Shown: one piece after another, positions 24,236 to 32,478 of the stretch | How positions within the stretch are numbered: position 1 is the stretch's first letter | Layout of the letters: every line of letters starts with the position of its first letter | DNA from: JBFKMV01 sp041629655 | Lineage (GTDB): Bacteria > Acidobacteriota > Polarisedimenticolia > Polarisedimenticolales > Polarisedimenticolaceae | Assembly: GCA_041629655.1 (NCBI GenBank) | Contig: JBFKMV010000001.1 | Coordinates: forward strand, 1 to 64,000 | DNA: 64,000 bases | Reading direction: 5' to 3' | The notes under the pieces: model-generated | What the model saw: only the letters and a program-made list of their open reading frames with translations | Databases searched by the model: none | Told to the model about the DNA's origin: nothing | Position numbers and translations under genes: made by a program

Positions 24236-26260
24236 TCAGAAGGTGAGCCCCGCGCGGAGCGACACGATCTGACCCTTGTAGTCCAGGCCGTCGTTGCTGA
24301 ACAGCACGGCGCCCAGCCCGTCCAGCCGGCGGCCCCCGTCGTCGTACTCGAAATCGCGGTAGTCGGCCCCGAAGTACAGGCCGTTCGGAAGGAGGTAGGT
24401 CAGACCCAGCTCCCAGTCGTCGTAGTCCTGCGCGATCACCTCGTCGTTGACCAGGCCGGAGGCGTCGCCGAACAGCAGGTTGTGGCCTTCGGACTCGGTC
24501 ATCGTGTAGCGGGCGTGGATCTTCCACGCCTCGCTCCAGCGGTAGTTGAGGTAGGCCGAGAGCTGCGTGTTGTCGTTCTGGAACACGGAGTCGCCGTCGT
24601 CCGCCAGATTGAAGCCGGCGAGGTCGAACCGCACGCCGACGCGCGTGTCGATCTCCTGCTCGGCGTAACGCAGCATGTAATCGACGTTCTCGTTGGCCTT
24701 GTGCCAGAACGCCACCGAGTGCGTGGTGCCCTCGGCGGTGCCGTCGTAGAACGAGCCGGGGCTGCGGAGGTCCGGGGCGTTGTTGTCGTGGTCGAAGTCG
24801 AGGTATCCCAGGTCGATCCGCATCTCGGGCTGCGGCAGGAATGCGGCGCGGATCCGGGTATGCGAGGTCTCCCGCGGGGCCACGGCGTTGAACGGCTGCG
24901 TGATGTCGCCGTTCTCGATGTCGGCGTTGAGGCGAAACCACTTCACCGGCCGCAGCGACAGGCCGAAGATCACGGTCTCGTCGTCGTCGGAGTCGAGCTC
25001 GGTGTCGCGCAACAATCCGCCGAAGCCGTTGCGGTCGAGCGTGCGGTCGATGGTGCGATAGCCGGCCCGCAGCGCCACCGTCCGCGCCGGGCGCGCTTCG
25101 ACCAACGCGGTCAGCGTGCTCAGCTCGTAGTCGAGGCGGGTGTCCGAGGACGGCACCCCGTCGCCGTCGATGTCGTCCTCCAGGCCGTCGCCGTCGAGGT
25201 CGCGCGTAAGCACGCCGTCCAGCTCGCGGTCCAGGTTGCGGAACTGCAGGTGCAGGTCGACCGCCTCGACGAGCTTGACCGTCAGATCGACGTCGACCAG
25301 CATCGTGTCGCCCTCGGCCTCGGAGCGGCTGGATCCGCCGACAACCGAGAACGGGTCGCCGTTGAAATCGAGACCCGTCGCGTCCAGCCCGACGCGGCTG
25401 TCGAGCTGCTCTTCGCCGAGCAGCGTACCGATCAGCGAGACCGCGAGGCGCACCCGCTTGCCGAGACCGGCGCCGACCCGGATCGTGGTCAGATCGACGT
25501 CCCCGTCGTCGCGCTGGAGCCAGTCGTAGGAGTCGAGTCGCGACAGCGCTCCGGCCTCGAGCCCGGCGTTGTCCTCGGTGATGTTCCGGAAACGGTTGTC
25601 GTAGCTGCGCCGGCTCTGGCGGAACAACAGGTTGACCGGCCCGACCTCGACCGTGGCGGCGACGCTGAACAGCTCGTGCTCGGCGTCGAGCGGCGTGTCC
25701 AGACGGAACAGGTTGCGCTCGACGTCCTTCATGAACAGGGAGTTGCCGGTGCGTTCCCCGCGCTGGTAGTTGAACGAGAGTTGGACGCGCTCCGACGGAA
25801 AGGCCCGGAACGTCAGATCGGTCATCCGGCGCCGGGCGTCCCACGCCGCACCGTCCTCGTTGTTGACCAATCCGAACAGGTCGTACAGGTAGGCCTGCTG
25901 CCAGTGCGTCGCGCGTAGATCGTAGACGTTGCGCCGGCCGAGCTGGAACGAGCCGCGCCGGTAGGGATCTCCCAGGCCACTGAGCTCGAGCCGCGCGCGG
26001 TCGAGCAGCTTCGAGTCCAGGTCGCTCCAGTCGAGCTCCAGGTTGGCCAGCCGCACGCCCGAATCGAGACCGTCGAAATCCTCGTCGTACTTCCGCCGGC
26101 TCCCGTCGCGGTCCACGTCGCGATAGACCAGCTCGACCGAGCCGCTGGGGCTCCGCTTGTCCTCGTCCTCCGCGCGGACCCCGGAGTCGGCTCCGAGCAG
26201 CAGCCCGGCGAGGGCGAGACCGGTCAGGGCGAAACCGAGGCCAGGGTGTCTCGTCGTCAT
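24236..26260 (-). CDS. MtrB/PioB-family outer-membrane porin
   Basis: This 674-residue beta-barrel has a signal peptide ending SGVRAEDE, alternating amphipathic strands throughout and the terminal Phe that marks outer-membrane proteins. Length matches the MtrB/PioB family (about 26-28 strands), which sheathes a decaheme cytochrome to carry electrons across the outer membrane. I see no cysteine, so the CxxC of Shewanella MtrB is absent. An Asp-rich loop (DLDGDGLEDDIDGDG) near residue 350 looks like a calcium site. The gene begins 3 bases after the stop of the decaheme gene, and its ribosome site (GGAGGAG) lies in the last codons of that gene. Confidence 0.86.
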   Translation of the reverse strand: MTTRHPGLGFALTGLALAGLLLGADSGVRAEDEDKRSPSGSVELVYRDVDRDGSRRKYDEDFDGLDSGVRLANLELDWSDLDSKLLDRARLELSGLGDPYRRGSFQLGRRNVYDLRATHWQQAYLYDLFGLVNNEDGAAWDARRRMTDLTFRAFPSERVQLSFNYQRGERTGNSLFMKDVERNLFRLDTPLDAEHELFSVAATVEVGPVNLLFRQSRRSYDNRFRNITEDNAGLEAGALSRLDSYDWLQRDDGDVDLTTIRVGAGLGKRVRLAVSLIGTLLGEEQLDSRVGLDATGLDFNGDPFSVVGGSSRSEAEGDTMLVDVDLTVKLVEAVDLHLQFRNLDRELDGVLTRDLDGDGLEDDIDGDGVPSSDTRLDYELSTLTALVEARPARTVALRAGYRTIDRTLDRNGFGGLLRDTELDSDDDETVIFGLSLRPVKWFRLNADIENGDITQPFNAVAPRETSHTRIRAAFLPQPEMRIDLGYLDFDHDNNAPDLRSPGSFYDGTAEGTTHSVAFWHKANENVDYMLRYAEQEIDTRVGVRFDLAGFNLADDGDSVFQNDNTQLSAYLNYRWSEAWKIHARYTMTESEGHNLLFGDASGLVNDEVIAQDYDDWELGLTYLLPNGLYFGADYRDFEYDDGGRRLDGLGAVLFSNDGLDYKGQIVSLRAGLTF

Positions 26261-26263
26261 CGG

Positions 26264-27106
26264 CTACTCCTCCAGGAAGAACGGGCTGGTGTTCGACCCG
26301 TGGATCGCGGTGTGACACGCGGTGCACTTCTCGTTCAAGAAGCGCGGCACGCTGTGCCAGCCCGGCGTGACGCTGGCGCTGTGGCACTGGTAGCACAGGT
26401 TGACCTGCGGCTCGTGCTTGAGCAGGTGGCGGTTCGGCGAGCCGTGGACCTCGTGGCACGCGGCGCAGCCGTCCACGAACACGACGTCGTGCGAGTAGAC
26501 GTAGGGCACTGCCTTGTCGAAGTGGCAGTCCCCACAGGTGTCCCGGAACAGCGACCGGTCGGTGCGCAGGGACTTGGTGGCGTGCGGGTTGTGACATTTC
26601 GCGCACTCGGCGATGGGGTGGCTACGGGGCAGGTCGAACTGGGCCGCGATGGCCTGGTGGCACCGCGAGCACAGCTCGCTGCCCTCGGCGCGCAGCAGCT
26701 TGTCGTGGCTGCCGTGCGGATCGTGGCAGTCGTTGCAGCCGACGTCGCCGAGCCTGTGGAGGCTCTGCATCGAGGAGAAATGAGCCTCCTGCTTGCGATG
26801 GCAGCTCAGGCAGGTCTCGGAGGCCTGCCGCGCCGACAACTCGCCGAAGCGGACGATCCTGGCGGGGTCACCGCCCTCCTCGACGTGTGCGGTGCCGGGT
26901 CCGTGGCAGCTCTCGCACCCTCGCTCCTCGTCCCAATACGGACTGCGGGCGTGGGGGGTACGCGCGAACGCGGCGGCAATCTCGTCGTGGCAGGCCGCGC
27001 ACGTCTCGCTGCCGACGTATTCTTCCTCGGCACCGACCGGCGCCGCTAGGGGAACCGCGCAGCACAAGGCGACCAGCGGTAAAAGCCGTCGGAACATCCG
27101 GTGCAT
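26264..27106 (-). CDS. Decaheme cytochrome c, DmsE/MtrA/PioA type
   Basis: The protein has 280 residues with a signal peptide (HRMFRRLLPLVALCCAVPLAAPVGA) and ten CxxCH motifs. The spacing, including CHDPHGSHD, CHNPHATKS and CHEVHGSPN repeats, is typical of MtrA/DmsE periplasmic decahemes. It should insert into the MtrB-type porin encoded immediately downstream to make a porin-cytochrome conduit. The start at 27106 follows GGAGGAGGTC; a second ATG lies at 27097. No extracellular MtrC/OmcA-type cytochrome is encoded in the window, so the outer partner is unknown. The leader and start codon are exactly complementary over 13 nt to the small RNA at 49111-49201. Confidence 0.9.
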   Translation of the reverse strand: MHRMFRRLLPLVALCCAVPLAAPVGAEEEYVGSETCAACHDEIAAAFARTPHARSPYWDEERGCESCHGPGTAHVEEGGDPARIVRFGELSARQASETCLSCHRKQEAHFSSMQSLHRLGDVGCNDCHDPHGSHDKLLRAEGSELCSRCHQAIAAQFDLPRSHPIAECAKCHNPHATKSLRTDRSLFRDTCGDCHFDKAVPYVYSHDVVFVDGCAACHEVHGSPNRHLLKHEPQVNLCYQCHSASVTPGWHSVPRFLNEKCTACHTAIHGSNTSPFFLEE

Positions 27107-27160
27107 GACCTCCTCCGTGGCGACATCGGGCAGGACCGACCGCACCCGAACCGTAGCGCA

Positions 27161-27195
27161 ATTTATACCAGCGACCCGTGGGAAACGGGGTCGCT
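27161..27195. promoter_or_regulatory. Extended -10 promoter and 8-bp inverted repeat upstream of the decaheme operon
   Basis: On the minus strand TGGTATAAAT gives an extended -10 (TATAAAT at 27167-27161). Directly upstream is a perfect inverted repeat AGCGACCC / GGGTCGCT (27170-27195, 10-base spacer) at the place of the -35 box. It could be an operator for the decaheme-porin-monooxygenase-NapC operon and perhaps for the divergent CoA-transferase gene. Confidence 0.45.
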
Positions 27196-27307
27196 CCATC
27201 GACAACGCGGACCCAATCGCTCCGAAACACGCCTGGCGCCGGGAATGCTACCGTATCCGACCCCGGCGGTGGAAGCCTCGCCGCGCGTCCGGGGGAGGAA
27301 GGGTGCG

Positions 27308-29227
27308 ATGGCCTCAGCGGCGAATCCGGGAGACACTGGCCAGGCGGCCACGGCGCAGTGGCAGGAGCGCCACGCCTCCAAGCTGGCCACGCTGGAGCAG
27401 GCCGTGCGCGCGATCCCGCCGGGCCGCTGCGTGATGATCGGGTCCGGGGCCGCCGAGCCCCACGCGCTGGTCGAGGCGATGGTGGAGCACGGCACCCACC
27501 TCGCCGACAACGACGTCGTGCACCTGCTGACGCTCGGGCCCGCGCCCTACGTGCGGCCCGGGATGGAGCGGCGCTTCCGCCACACCGCGTTCTTCATCGG
27601 CAAGAACGTGCGCGAGGCGGTCCAGGACGGCCGCGCCGACTTCATGCCGGTGTTCCTGTCCGAGATTCCGTCGCTGATCCGCTCGCGCCGCGTGCGGGTC
27701 GACGTGGCGATGATCCAGGTCAGCCCGCCGGACCGCCACGGCTACGTCAGCCTCGGCGTGGCCGTGGACGTGGTGCGCGCCGCGGTCGATTCCGCCGAGC
27801 TGATCCTGGCCGAGGTCAACCCGCGAATGCCCCGCACGCTGGGGGACTCGTTCGTCCACGTGGACCGGATCCGGTACCTGGTGCCCGTGGACTACGAGCT
27901 GCCCGAGCTGGATCCCAGCCCGCCGGACGAGGTCTCGGCCGAGATCGGGCGTCACGTGGCGAGCCTGATCCCCGACGGCGCCACGATCCAGGCCGGGATC
28001 GGCGGCATCCCCAACGCGGTGATGGCCGCGCTGGCCGGGCGCAACGACCTCGGCGTCCACACCGAGATGTGCTCGGACGGCATGATGGAGCTGGTCGAGG
28101 CCGGCGTGATCAACGGCCGGCGCAAGACCTTGCTGCCGGGCAAGCTGGTGACCTCGTTCCTGATGGGCAGCCGCCGGCTCTACGACTGGGCCCACGACAA
28201 CCCGGCGGTCGAGATGCGTCCCAGCGAGTTCACCAACGACCCCTTCACGGTGGCGCGCAACGACCACATGGTGGCCGTCAACTCCGCGCTGGCCGTCGAC
28301 CTGACCGGGCAGGTCGCCGCCGACACGCTGATGGGGCGGTTCTTCTCGGGAATCGGCGGCCAGGTCGACTTCATCCGCGGCGCCGCGCGCAGCCGCGGGG
28401 GCCGCGCGATCATCGCCCTGCCCTCGACGGCGCGGAACGGGACGGTGAGCCGGATCCGGCCGGTGCTCGAGGAGGGCGCGGGGGTCGTGACCAGCCGGGG
28501 CGACGTGCACGACGTGGTGACGGAATACGGCGTCGCCGACCTGTGGGGCAAGAACATCCGGCAGCGCGCGATGGCGCTGATCGAGATCGCGCATCCCGAC
28601 TTCCGCGGCGAGCTGCTGGCGGCGGCCAAGGCGCGCCGGTTCGTGTTCCCCGACCAGGTCGCGCCGCGGGCCGTGTATCCCTGGGAGGAGGAGCGGCAGG
28701 TCGCCCTGGCCGACGGCACCCGGGTGACCGTGCGTCCGGTCCGGCTGACCGACGAGAAACCGCTCCAGGACCTGTTCTACCGGTTGTCCGACGAGTCGAC
28801 CTACCGGCGCTTCATGGCCTTCAAGCGCGTGCATCCCCACGAGGACATGCAACGTCTGGTCTCGCTCGACTACCAGCAGAACATGGGGCTGGTGGTCTCG
28901 ATCCGCGAGGGCGGGCGCGAGGAGATCCTGGCCATGGCGCGCTACGACGTCGACCCGGCAACCCAGCTGGCCGACATCGCGTTCGTGGTGCGTGACGAGT
29001 GGCAGGGCCGGGGCATCGGGACGCTGCTGATGCGGCGGATGGGCGAGATCGCGCGCGCGCGTGGGCTGGCGGGGTTCACCGGCGACGTGCTGGTGACGAA
29101 CAAGCCGATGCTGGCCGTGTTCCAGAACAGCGGCCTGGCGATCCGCATGGAGTTGCGCCAGGGCAGCTATCACCTGACGGCCACGTTCGAGGACGACCCC
29201 GAAGCCCGCGAGCAGCCCGAGGCCTGA
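27308..29227 (+). CDS. Acetyl-CoA hydrolase/4-hydroxybutyrate CoA-transferase fused to a GNAT acetyltransferase
   Basis: The protein has 639 residues. The first about 450 are a class I CoA-transferase of the acetyl-CoA hydrolase/4-hydroxybutyrate type, with GIGGIPNAVM and the active-site glutamate region HTEMCSDGMMELVEAG, plus a GIGGQVDFIRGA loop. Residues about 475-630 are a GNAT domain with the acetyl-CoA loop VVRDEWQGRGIGTLLM. Such fusions are known; the transferase moves CoA between short acids, and the GNAT part may acetylate proteins or act as an acyl-CoA sensor. The start at 27308 follows GGGGGAGGAAGGGTGCG. It supports acetate or short-acid metabolism as carbon or electron source. A one-mismatch sigma-54-like site (TGGCGCCGGGAATGCT, 27234-27249) lies upstream. 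Confidence 0.88.
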   Translation: MASAANPGDTGQAATAQWQERHASKLATLEQAVRAIPPGRCVMIGSGAAEPHALVEAMVEHGTHLADNDVVHLLTLGPAPYVRPGMERRFRHTAFFIGKNVREAVQDGRADFMPVFLSEIPSLIRSRRVRVDVAMIQVSPPDRHGYVSLGVAVDVVRAAVDSAELILAEVNPRMPRTLGDSFVHVDRIRYLVPVDYELPELDPSPPDEVSAEIGRHVASLIPDGATIQAGIGGIPNAVMAALAGRNDLGVHTEMCSDGMMELVEAGVINGRRKTLLPGKLVTSFLMGSRRLYDWAHDNPAVEMRPSEFTNDPFTVARNDHMVAVNSALAVDLTGQVAADTLMGRFFSGIGGQVDFIRGAARSRGGRAIIALPSTARNGTVSRIRPVLEEGAGVVTSRGDVHDVVTEYGVADLWGKNIRQRAMALIEIAHPDFRGELLAAAKARRFVFPDQVAPRAVYPWEEERQVALADGTRVTVRPVRLTDEKPLQDLFYRLSDESTYRRFMAFKRVHPHEDMQRLVSLDYQQNMGLVVSIREGGREEILAMARYDVDPATQLADIAFVVRDEWQGRGIGTLLMRRMGEIARARGLAGFTGDVLVTNKPMLAVFQNSGLAIRMELRQGSYHLTATFEDDPEAREQPEA

Positions 29228-29242
29228 GGCGCGCGTCGCGGG

Positions 29243-30700
29243 TCAGGCGCGGGGCTCGGGCGGCTTCAGCGGCAGCTCGAGGGCGACGACGGCGCCGCCG
29301 GTGTCGGCCGGGACCAGCCCGATCCAGCCGCCGTGGGCCTCGACGACCTGCCGGGCGATGGCCAGTCCCAGGCCGGTCCCGTAGTTGCGGGTGGTGAAGA
29401 ACGGCTCGAACACGCGCTCCCGGATCTCGCCGGGGACGCCGGGCCCGTTATCGGCGACGGCCACGCGGCAGCGTCCGTCCTCGTTGCTCAACGAGACCTC
29501 GATGCGCCCCTTGCCGTCCATCGCCTGCGCCGCGTTAAGCAGCAGGTTCTGGAACACGTCCCGCAACTGCTCGGCGTCGGCCAGCACCTGCAGATCGTCG
29601 CCCGTGATCTCGACCTCCACGCCCCGCAGGCCGGGGTCGCGGCGCAGCAGCCGGGCGGTGTCCCGGATCAGCGCCGCGAGCTGCACCGGCGCCGGCTCCG
29701 GGCGCCGCGGCCGGGCGTAGCGCAGCAGGTCCTGGACCTTTTCGTTCAGTCCGTCGATCCGGCTCAGGATGCTCCCGATCACCTCCCGGTCGACGCTGTC
29801 TCCGGGCAGCCGCCCGCGGATGATCTGAAGCGCACCGGCGATGCCGGCCAGCGGGTTCTTGACCTCGTGGGCCACCACCGCGGCGAGCTGACCCAGCTGG
29901 TGCAGCGCCTCGCGGTTGCGCAGCTCCTCCTCGATCTGCTTGCGCGCCGTGATGTCGCTGCGGATGGCCAGGTACTGGTACGGCTTGCCGTCGGCGTCCA
30001 GGAACGGCACGATCGTCGTGTCGACCCAGTAGATCGTCCCGTCCTTGGCCCGGTTGCGGATCTCGCCGCGCCAGACCCGGCCCTTGCCGATCGTTCCCCA
30101 CAGGTCGCGGAAGAACGCCTTGGGGTGGTGCCCCGAGTTGACGATGCGATGGTCCTGCCCCAGCAGCTCCTCGCGCGGGTACTTGCTGATCTCGCAGAAC
30201 TTGTCGTTGACGTAGTGGATGATGCCCTTGCGGTCGGTGATCGCCACGATCGCGGCCTGGTCGATGGCCTGCTTGATGTCCCGCAGGTCCTTCAGGGATT
30301 TCCGCAGCTCGTCCTCGACCTGGCGCTGCTCGGTCACGTCCTCGCCGGAGCTCAGGGTGCCGCTGATCCGGCCCTCGCCGTCGCGGAGCAGGGCGTTGTG
30401 CCAGGCGATCACGCGCTCGTCCCCGGACCGTGTCACGACGGGATTCTCGAACCTCTCGGCCAGCTGCTCCCGTCCCTCGATCAGCCCCCGATGCACCTCG
30501 CGAACCTGCTCCCGCAGCCGCTCCGGGACGAACTCCTCGATCCAGTCGCGGCCGATCAGCTCCTGCGGGGGGTAGCCCAGGACCTGGCCGCCCTTGCGGT
30601 TGATCAGCGAGATCCGGCCCCGGGCGTCCAGCGCCAGGATGATGACCTCGGCGATGTCCAGGAAGTCCTGCCCATCGCGCAGGGGGGGAGAATCGGACAT
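29243..30700 (-). CDS. Cytosolic PAS-PAS sensor histidine kinase (NtrB-like)
   Basis: This 485-residue kinase has no membrane segment. Two PAS domains (about 10-125 and 135-255) precede a dimerisation/phosphoacceptor helix with VVAHEVKNPLAGIAGAL and a GHKL ATPase domain (NLLLNAAQAMDG, DNGPGVP, FEPFFTTRNYGTGLGLAI). The second PAS (GHHPKAFFRDLWGTI...NRAKDGTIYWVDTTIVPFLD) is of the Aer/NifL-like kind that often binds flavin or heme, but the cofactor cannot be read from sequence. It sits head to head with an NtrC-type activator, so the two form a two-component pair that senses an internal, possibly redox, signal. The start at 30700 was chosen for domain fit; its ribosome site is weak. Confidence 0.88.
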   Translation of the reverse strand: MSDSPPLRDGQDFLDIAEVIILALDARGRISLINRKGGQVLGYPPQELIGRDWIEEFVPERLREQVREVHRGLIEGREQLAERFENPVVTRSGDERVIAWHNALLRDGEGRISGTLSSGEDVTEQRQVEDELRKSLKDLRDIKQAIDQAAIVAITDRKGIIHYVNDKFCEISKYPREELLGQDHRIVNSGHHPKAFFRDLWGTIGKGRVWRGEIRNRAKDGTIYWVDTTIVPFLDADGKPYQYLAIRSDITARKQIEEELRNREALHQLGQLAAVVAHEVKNPLAGIAGALQIIRGRLPGDSVDREVIGSILSRIDGLNEKVQDLLRYARPRRPEPAPVQLAALIRDTARLLRRDPGLRGVEVEITGDDLQVLADAEQLRDVFQNLLLNAAQAMDGKGRIEVSLSNEDGRCRVAVADNGPGVPGEIRERVFEPFFTTRNYGTGLGLAIARQVVEAHGGWIGLVPADTGGAVVALELPLKPPEPRA

Positions 30701-30733
30701 CCTCGTCGTGACTCCGCGGGTTTCGGGGGCTCG

Positions 30734-30817
30734 GGACCGTTCGATTCGCCATCCTAGCGGCGGCCCCGGGACCCTGCAAACCGCTCCGGGCGTGGAACGG
30801 TTCTTGCTCGAACGGTC
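30734..30817. promoter_or_regulatory. Divergent kinase/activator control region with inverted repeats and sigma-54-like site
   Basis: TGGAACGGTTCTTGCT (30793-30808, + strand) matches the sigma-54 consensus with one change (TGGA for TGGC) and would start the activator transcript near 30819. Around it are related repeats: GACCGTTCGA (30735-30744), GAACGGTTC (30795-30803) and TCGAACGGTC (30808-30817). The first and last form a perfect 10-bp inverted repeat. This looks like autoregulation of the two-component pair. Confidence 0.45.
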
Positions 30818-30890
30818 GGGAGAAACCCGCCGGACGGCCACGGGGCTGCTTGGCCCGCGCCCGGGCGGCCGGTACCATGGGGTCGTGAAG

Positions 30891-32258
30891 ATGCGTCCGA
30901 CCATCCTCGTCGTGGACGATGAGCAGCTGATCCGCTGGTCGCTCCGCGAGCGTCTGGACCAGGCCGGTTACCACGTGCTGGAGGCGGAGACCGGGGCCCA
31001 GACCGCCGAGCGGCTGGAGGAGTGGATCGACCTGGTCCTGCTGGATTACAAGCTGCCCGACACCGACGGGCTGAAGCTGCTCAAGCAGATCAAGGACCGC
31101 GACCCGGACACGCTGGTGATCCTGATGACGGCCTACTCCTCGGTCGAGAACGCCGTCGAGGCGATCAAGCTCGGGGCCTACCACTACGTCAACAAGCCGT
31201 TCAATCTGGACGAGATGATGTTGATGGTCGAGAAGGCGCTGGAGACCACCCGGCTGCGCCGGGAGGTCAAGTCCCTGCGCGCCAGCCAGTCCGCGCCCTA
31301 CGGCTTCGACAGCATCATCGGCGAATCCCGGGCGATGCGCTCGATCAAGACGCTGCTGCAGAAGATCGCCGGCAGCCCGGCCTCCACGGTGCTGCTGAAC
31401 GGCGAGAGCGGCACCGGCAAGGACCTGGCGGCCAAGGTCCTGCACTACAACTCGGACCGCGCCGCCGGGCCGTTCATGAACATCACCTGCACCGCCCTGA
31501 CGGAGACGCTGCTGGAGAGCGAGCTTTTCGGCCACGAGCGCGGGGCGTTCACCGACGCCAAGCAGCAGAAGAAGGGCCTGTTGGAGCTGGCGGACCGCGG
31601 CACGGTCTACCTGGACGAGATCGGCGAGATGCCGGCGATGCTCCAGGCCAAGCTGCTGCGGTTCCTCGAGGAGCGCGCGTTCAAGCGCGTCGGCGGGACC
31701 ACCGACCTCTCGGTGGACGTGCGGGTCGTCGCCGCGACCAACCGCAACCTGGAGGAGGAGGTGCGCCAGGGCCGCTTCCGCGAGGACCTGTATTACAGGC
31801 TGAGCGTGCTGCCGGTCACGATGCCCGCGCTACGGGAGCGGACGGGCGACGTTCCGCTGATCGTCAACCACTACGTGGACCAGTTCAACAAGGAGTTCCG
31901 CCGCAACGTGCAGGGCCTGTCGGACGGAGCCCTGACCCTGCTGGGCGCCCACTCGTGGCCGGGCAACGTCCGCGAGCTGCGCAACGCCGTCGAGCGGGCG
32001 ATGCTGCTGGCCGAGGCCGACGTGCTGAGCGCCGAGGACTTCACGATGCTGGTCCCCGGGGGGCGCCTGGCCGAGGGCTTCCGGCTGCCTCCCGACGGGA
32101 TCGACTTCGAGCAGCTCGAGCGCGAGCTGGTGGTCCAGGCGCTCGAGCGGTCCGGGGGCAACCAGACCCGGGCGGCCGCGCTGCTGGGCATGAATCGGGA
32201 CCAGATCCGGTACCGGATCGAGAAGTTCTCGATCGGCAAGGCCAAGTCGGCCGACTAG
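30891..32258 (+). CDS. NtrC-type sigma-54-dependent response regulator
   Basis: The protein has 455 residues in three domains. The receiver carries the DD pair at 9-10, phospho-acceptor Asp52 in LVLLDYKLPDTDG and a Lys in YVNKPF. The AAA+ domain has Walker A GESGTGKD and Walker B GTVYLDEIGEM. A Fis-type helix-turn-helix closes it (NQTRAAALLGMNRDQIRYRIEKF). The sigma-54 contact loop reads GAFTDA at 218-223, with Asp in place of the second Gly of GAFTGA. GTG at 30885 is an alternative start. It is divergent from a PAS kinase and lies just upstream of a sigma-54 promoter driving an Rrf2 gene. It is the only sigma-54 activator seen here and the natural candidate to run the sigma-54 sites of this window. 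Confidence 0.9.
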   Translation: MRPTILVVDDEQLIRWSLRERLDQAGYHVLEAETGAQTAERLEEWIDLVLLDYKLPDTDGLKLLKQIKDRDPDTLVILMTAYSSVENAVEAIKLGAYHYVNKPFNLDEMMLMVEKALETTRLRREVKSLRASQSAPYGFDSIIGESRAMRSIKTLLQKIAGSPASTVLLNGESGTGKDLAAKVLHYNSDRAAGPFMNITCTALTETLLESELFGHERGAFTDAKQQKKGLLELADRGTVYLDEIGEMPAMLQAKLLRFLEERAFKRVGGTTDLSVDVRVVAATNRNLEEEVRQGRFREDLYYRLSVLPVTMPALRERTGDVPLIVNHYVDQFNKEFRRNVQGLSDGALTLLGAHSWPGNVRELRNAVERAMLLAEADVLSAEDFTMLVPGGRLAEGFRLPPDGIDFEQLERELVVQALERSGGNQTRAAALLGMNRDQIRYRIEKFSIGKAKSAD

Positions 32259-32285
32259 CCCCGGATCGTCGCAAAACCGGGAATT

Positions 32286-32312
32286 CTCCCCCACGGGGAG
32301 GGAAATTTTCCC
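32286..32312. promoter_or_regulatory. Two palindromes upstream of the Rrf2 sigma-54 promoter
   Basis: CTCCCC-CAC-GGGGAG (32286-32300) and GGGAAA-T-TTTCCC (32300-32312) lie about 110-135 bases upstream of the sigma-54 site, the usual range for enhancer sites. The first, being G+C rich and close to the response-regulator stop, could instead be part of a terminator. Confidence 0.4.
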
Positions 32313-32419
32313 CGCCTCCGGCGAGCCGGTTCGGTCTCCCACCGGACCTTTCGACAAACCAAACGTCATTTGTCCCGCAAGCAGGGCGGTTGAGCGTCCG
32401 CCCGGCGTTTTTCGCGTTC

Positions 32420-32435
32420 TGGCATTGGGGTTGCT
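32420..32435 (+). promoter_or_regulatory. Sigma-54 (-24/-12) promoter upstream of the Rrf2 gene
   Basis: TGGCATTGGGGTTGCT has a TGGCA -24 box, six-base spacer and TTGCT -12 box. The predicted transcript start is near 32446, 33 bases before the ATG at 32479, leaving room for the AAAGGAGGT ribosome site. Confidence 0.78.
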
Positions 32436-32478
32436 CTAGGAGATGATCCGACACGAGACCGGTAAAGGAGGTCCGACC

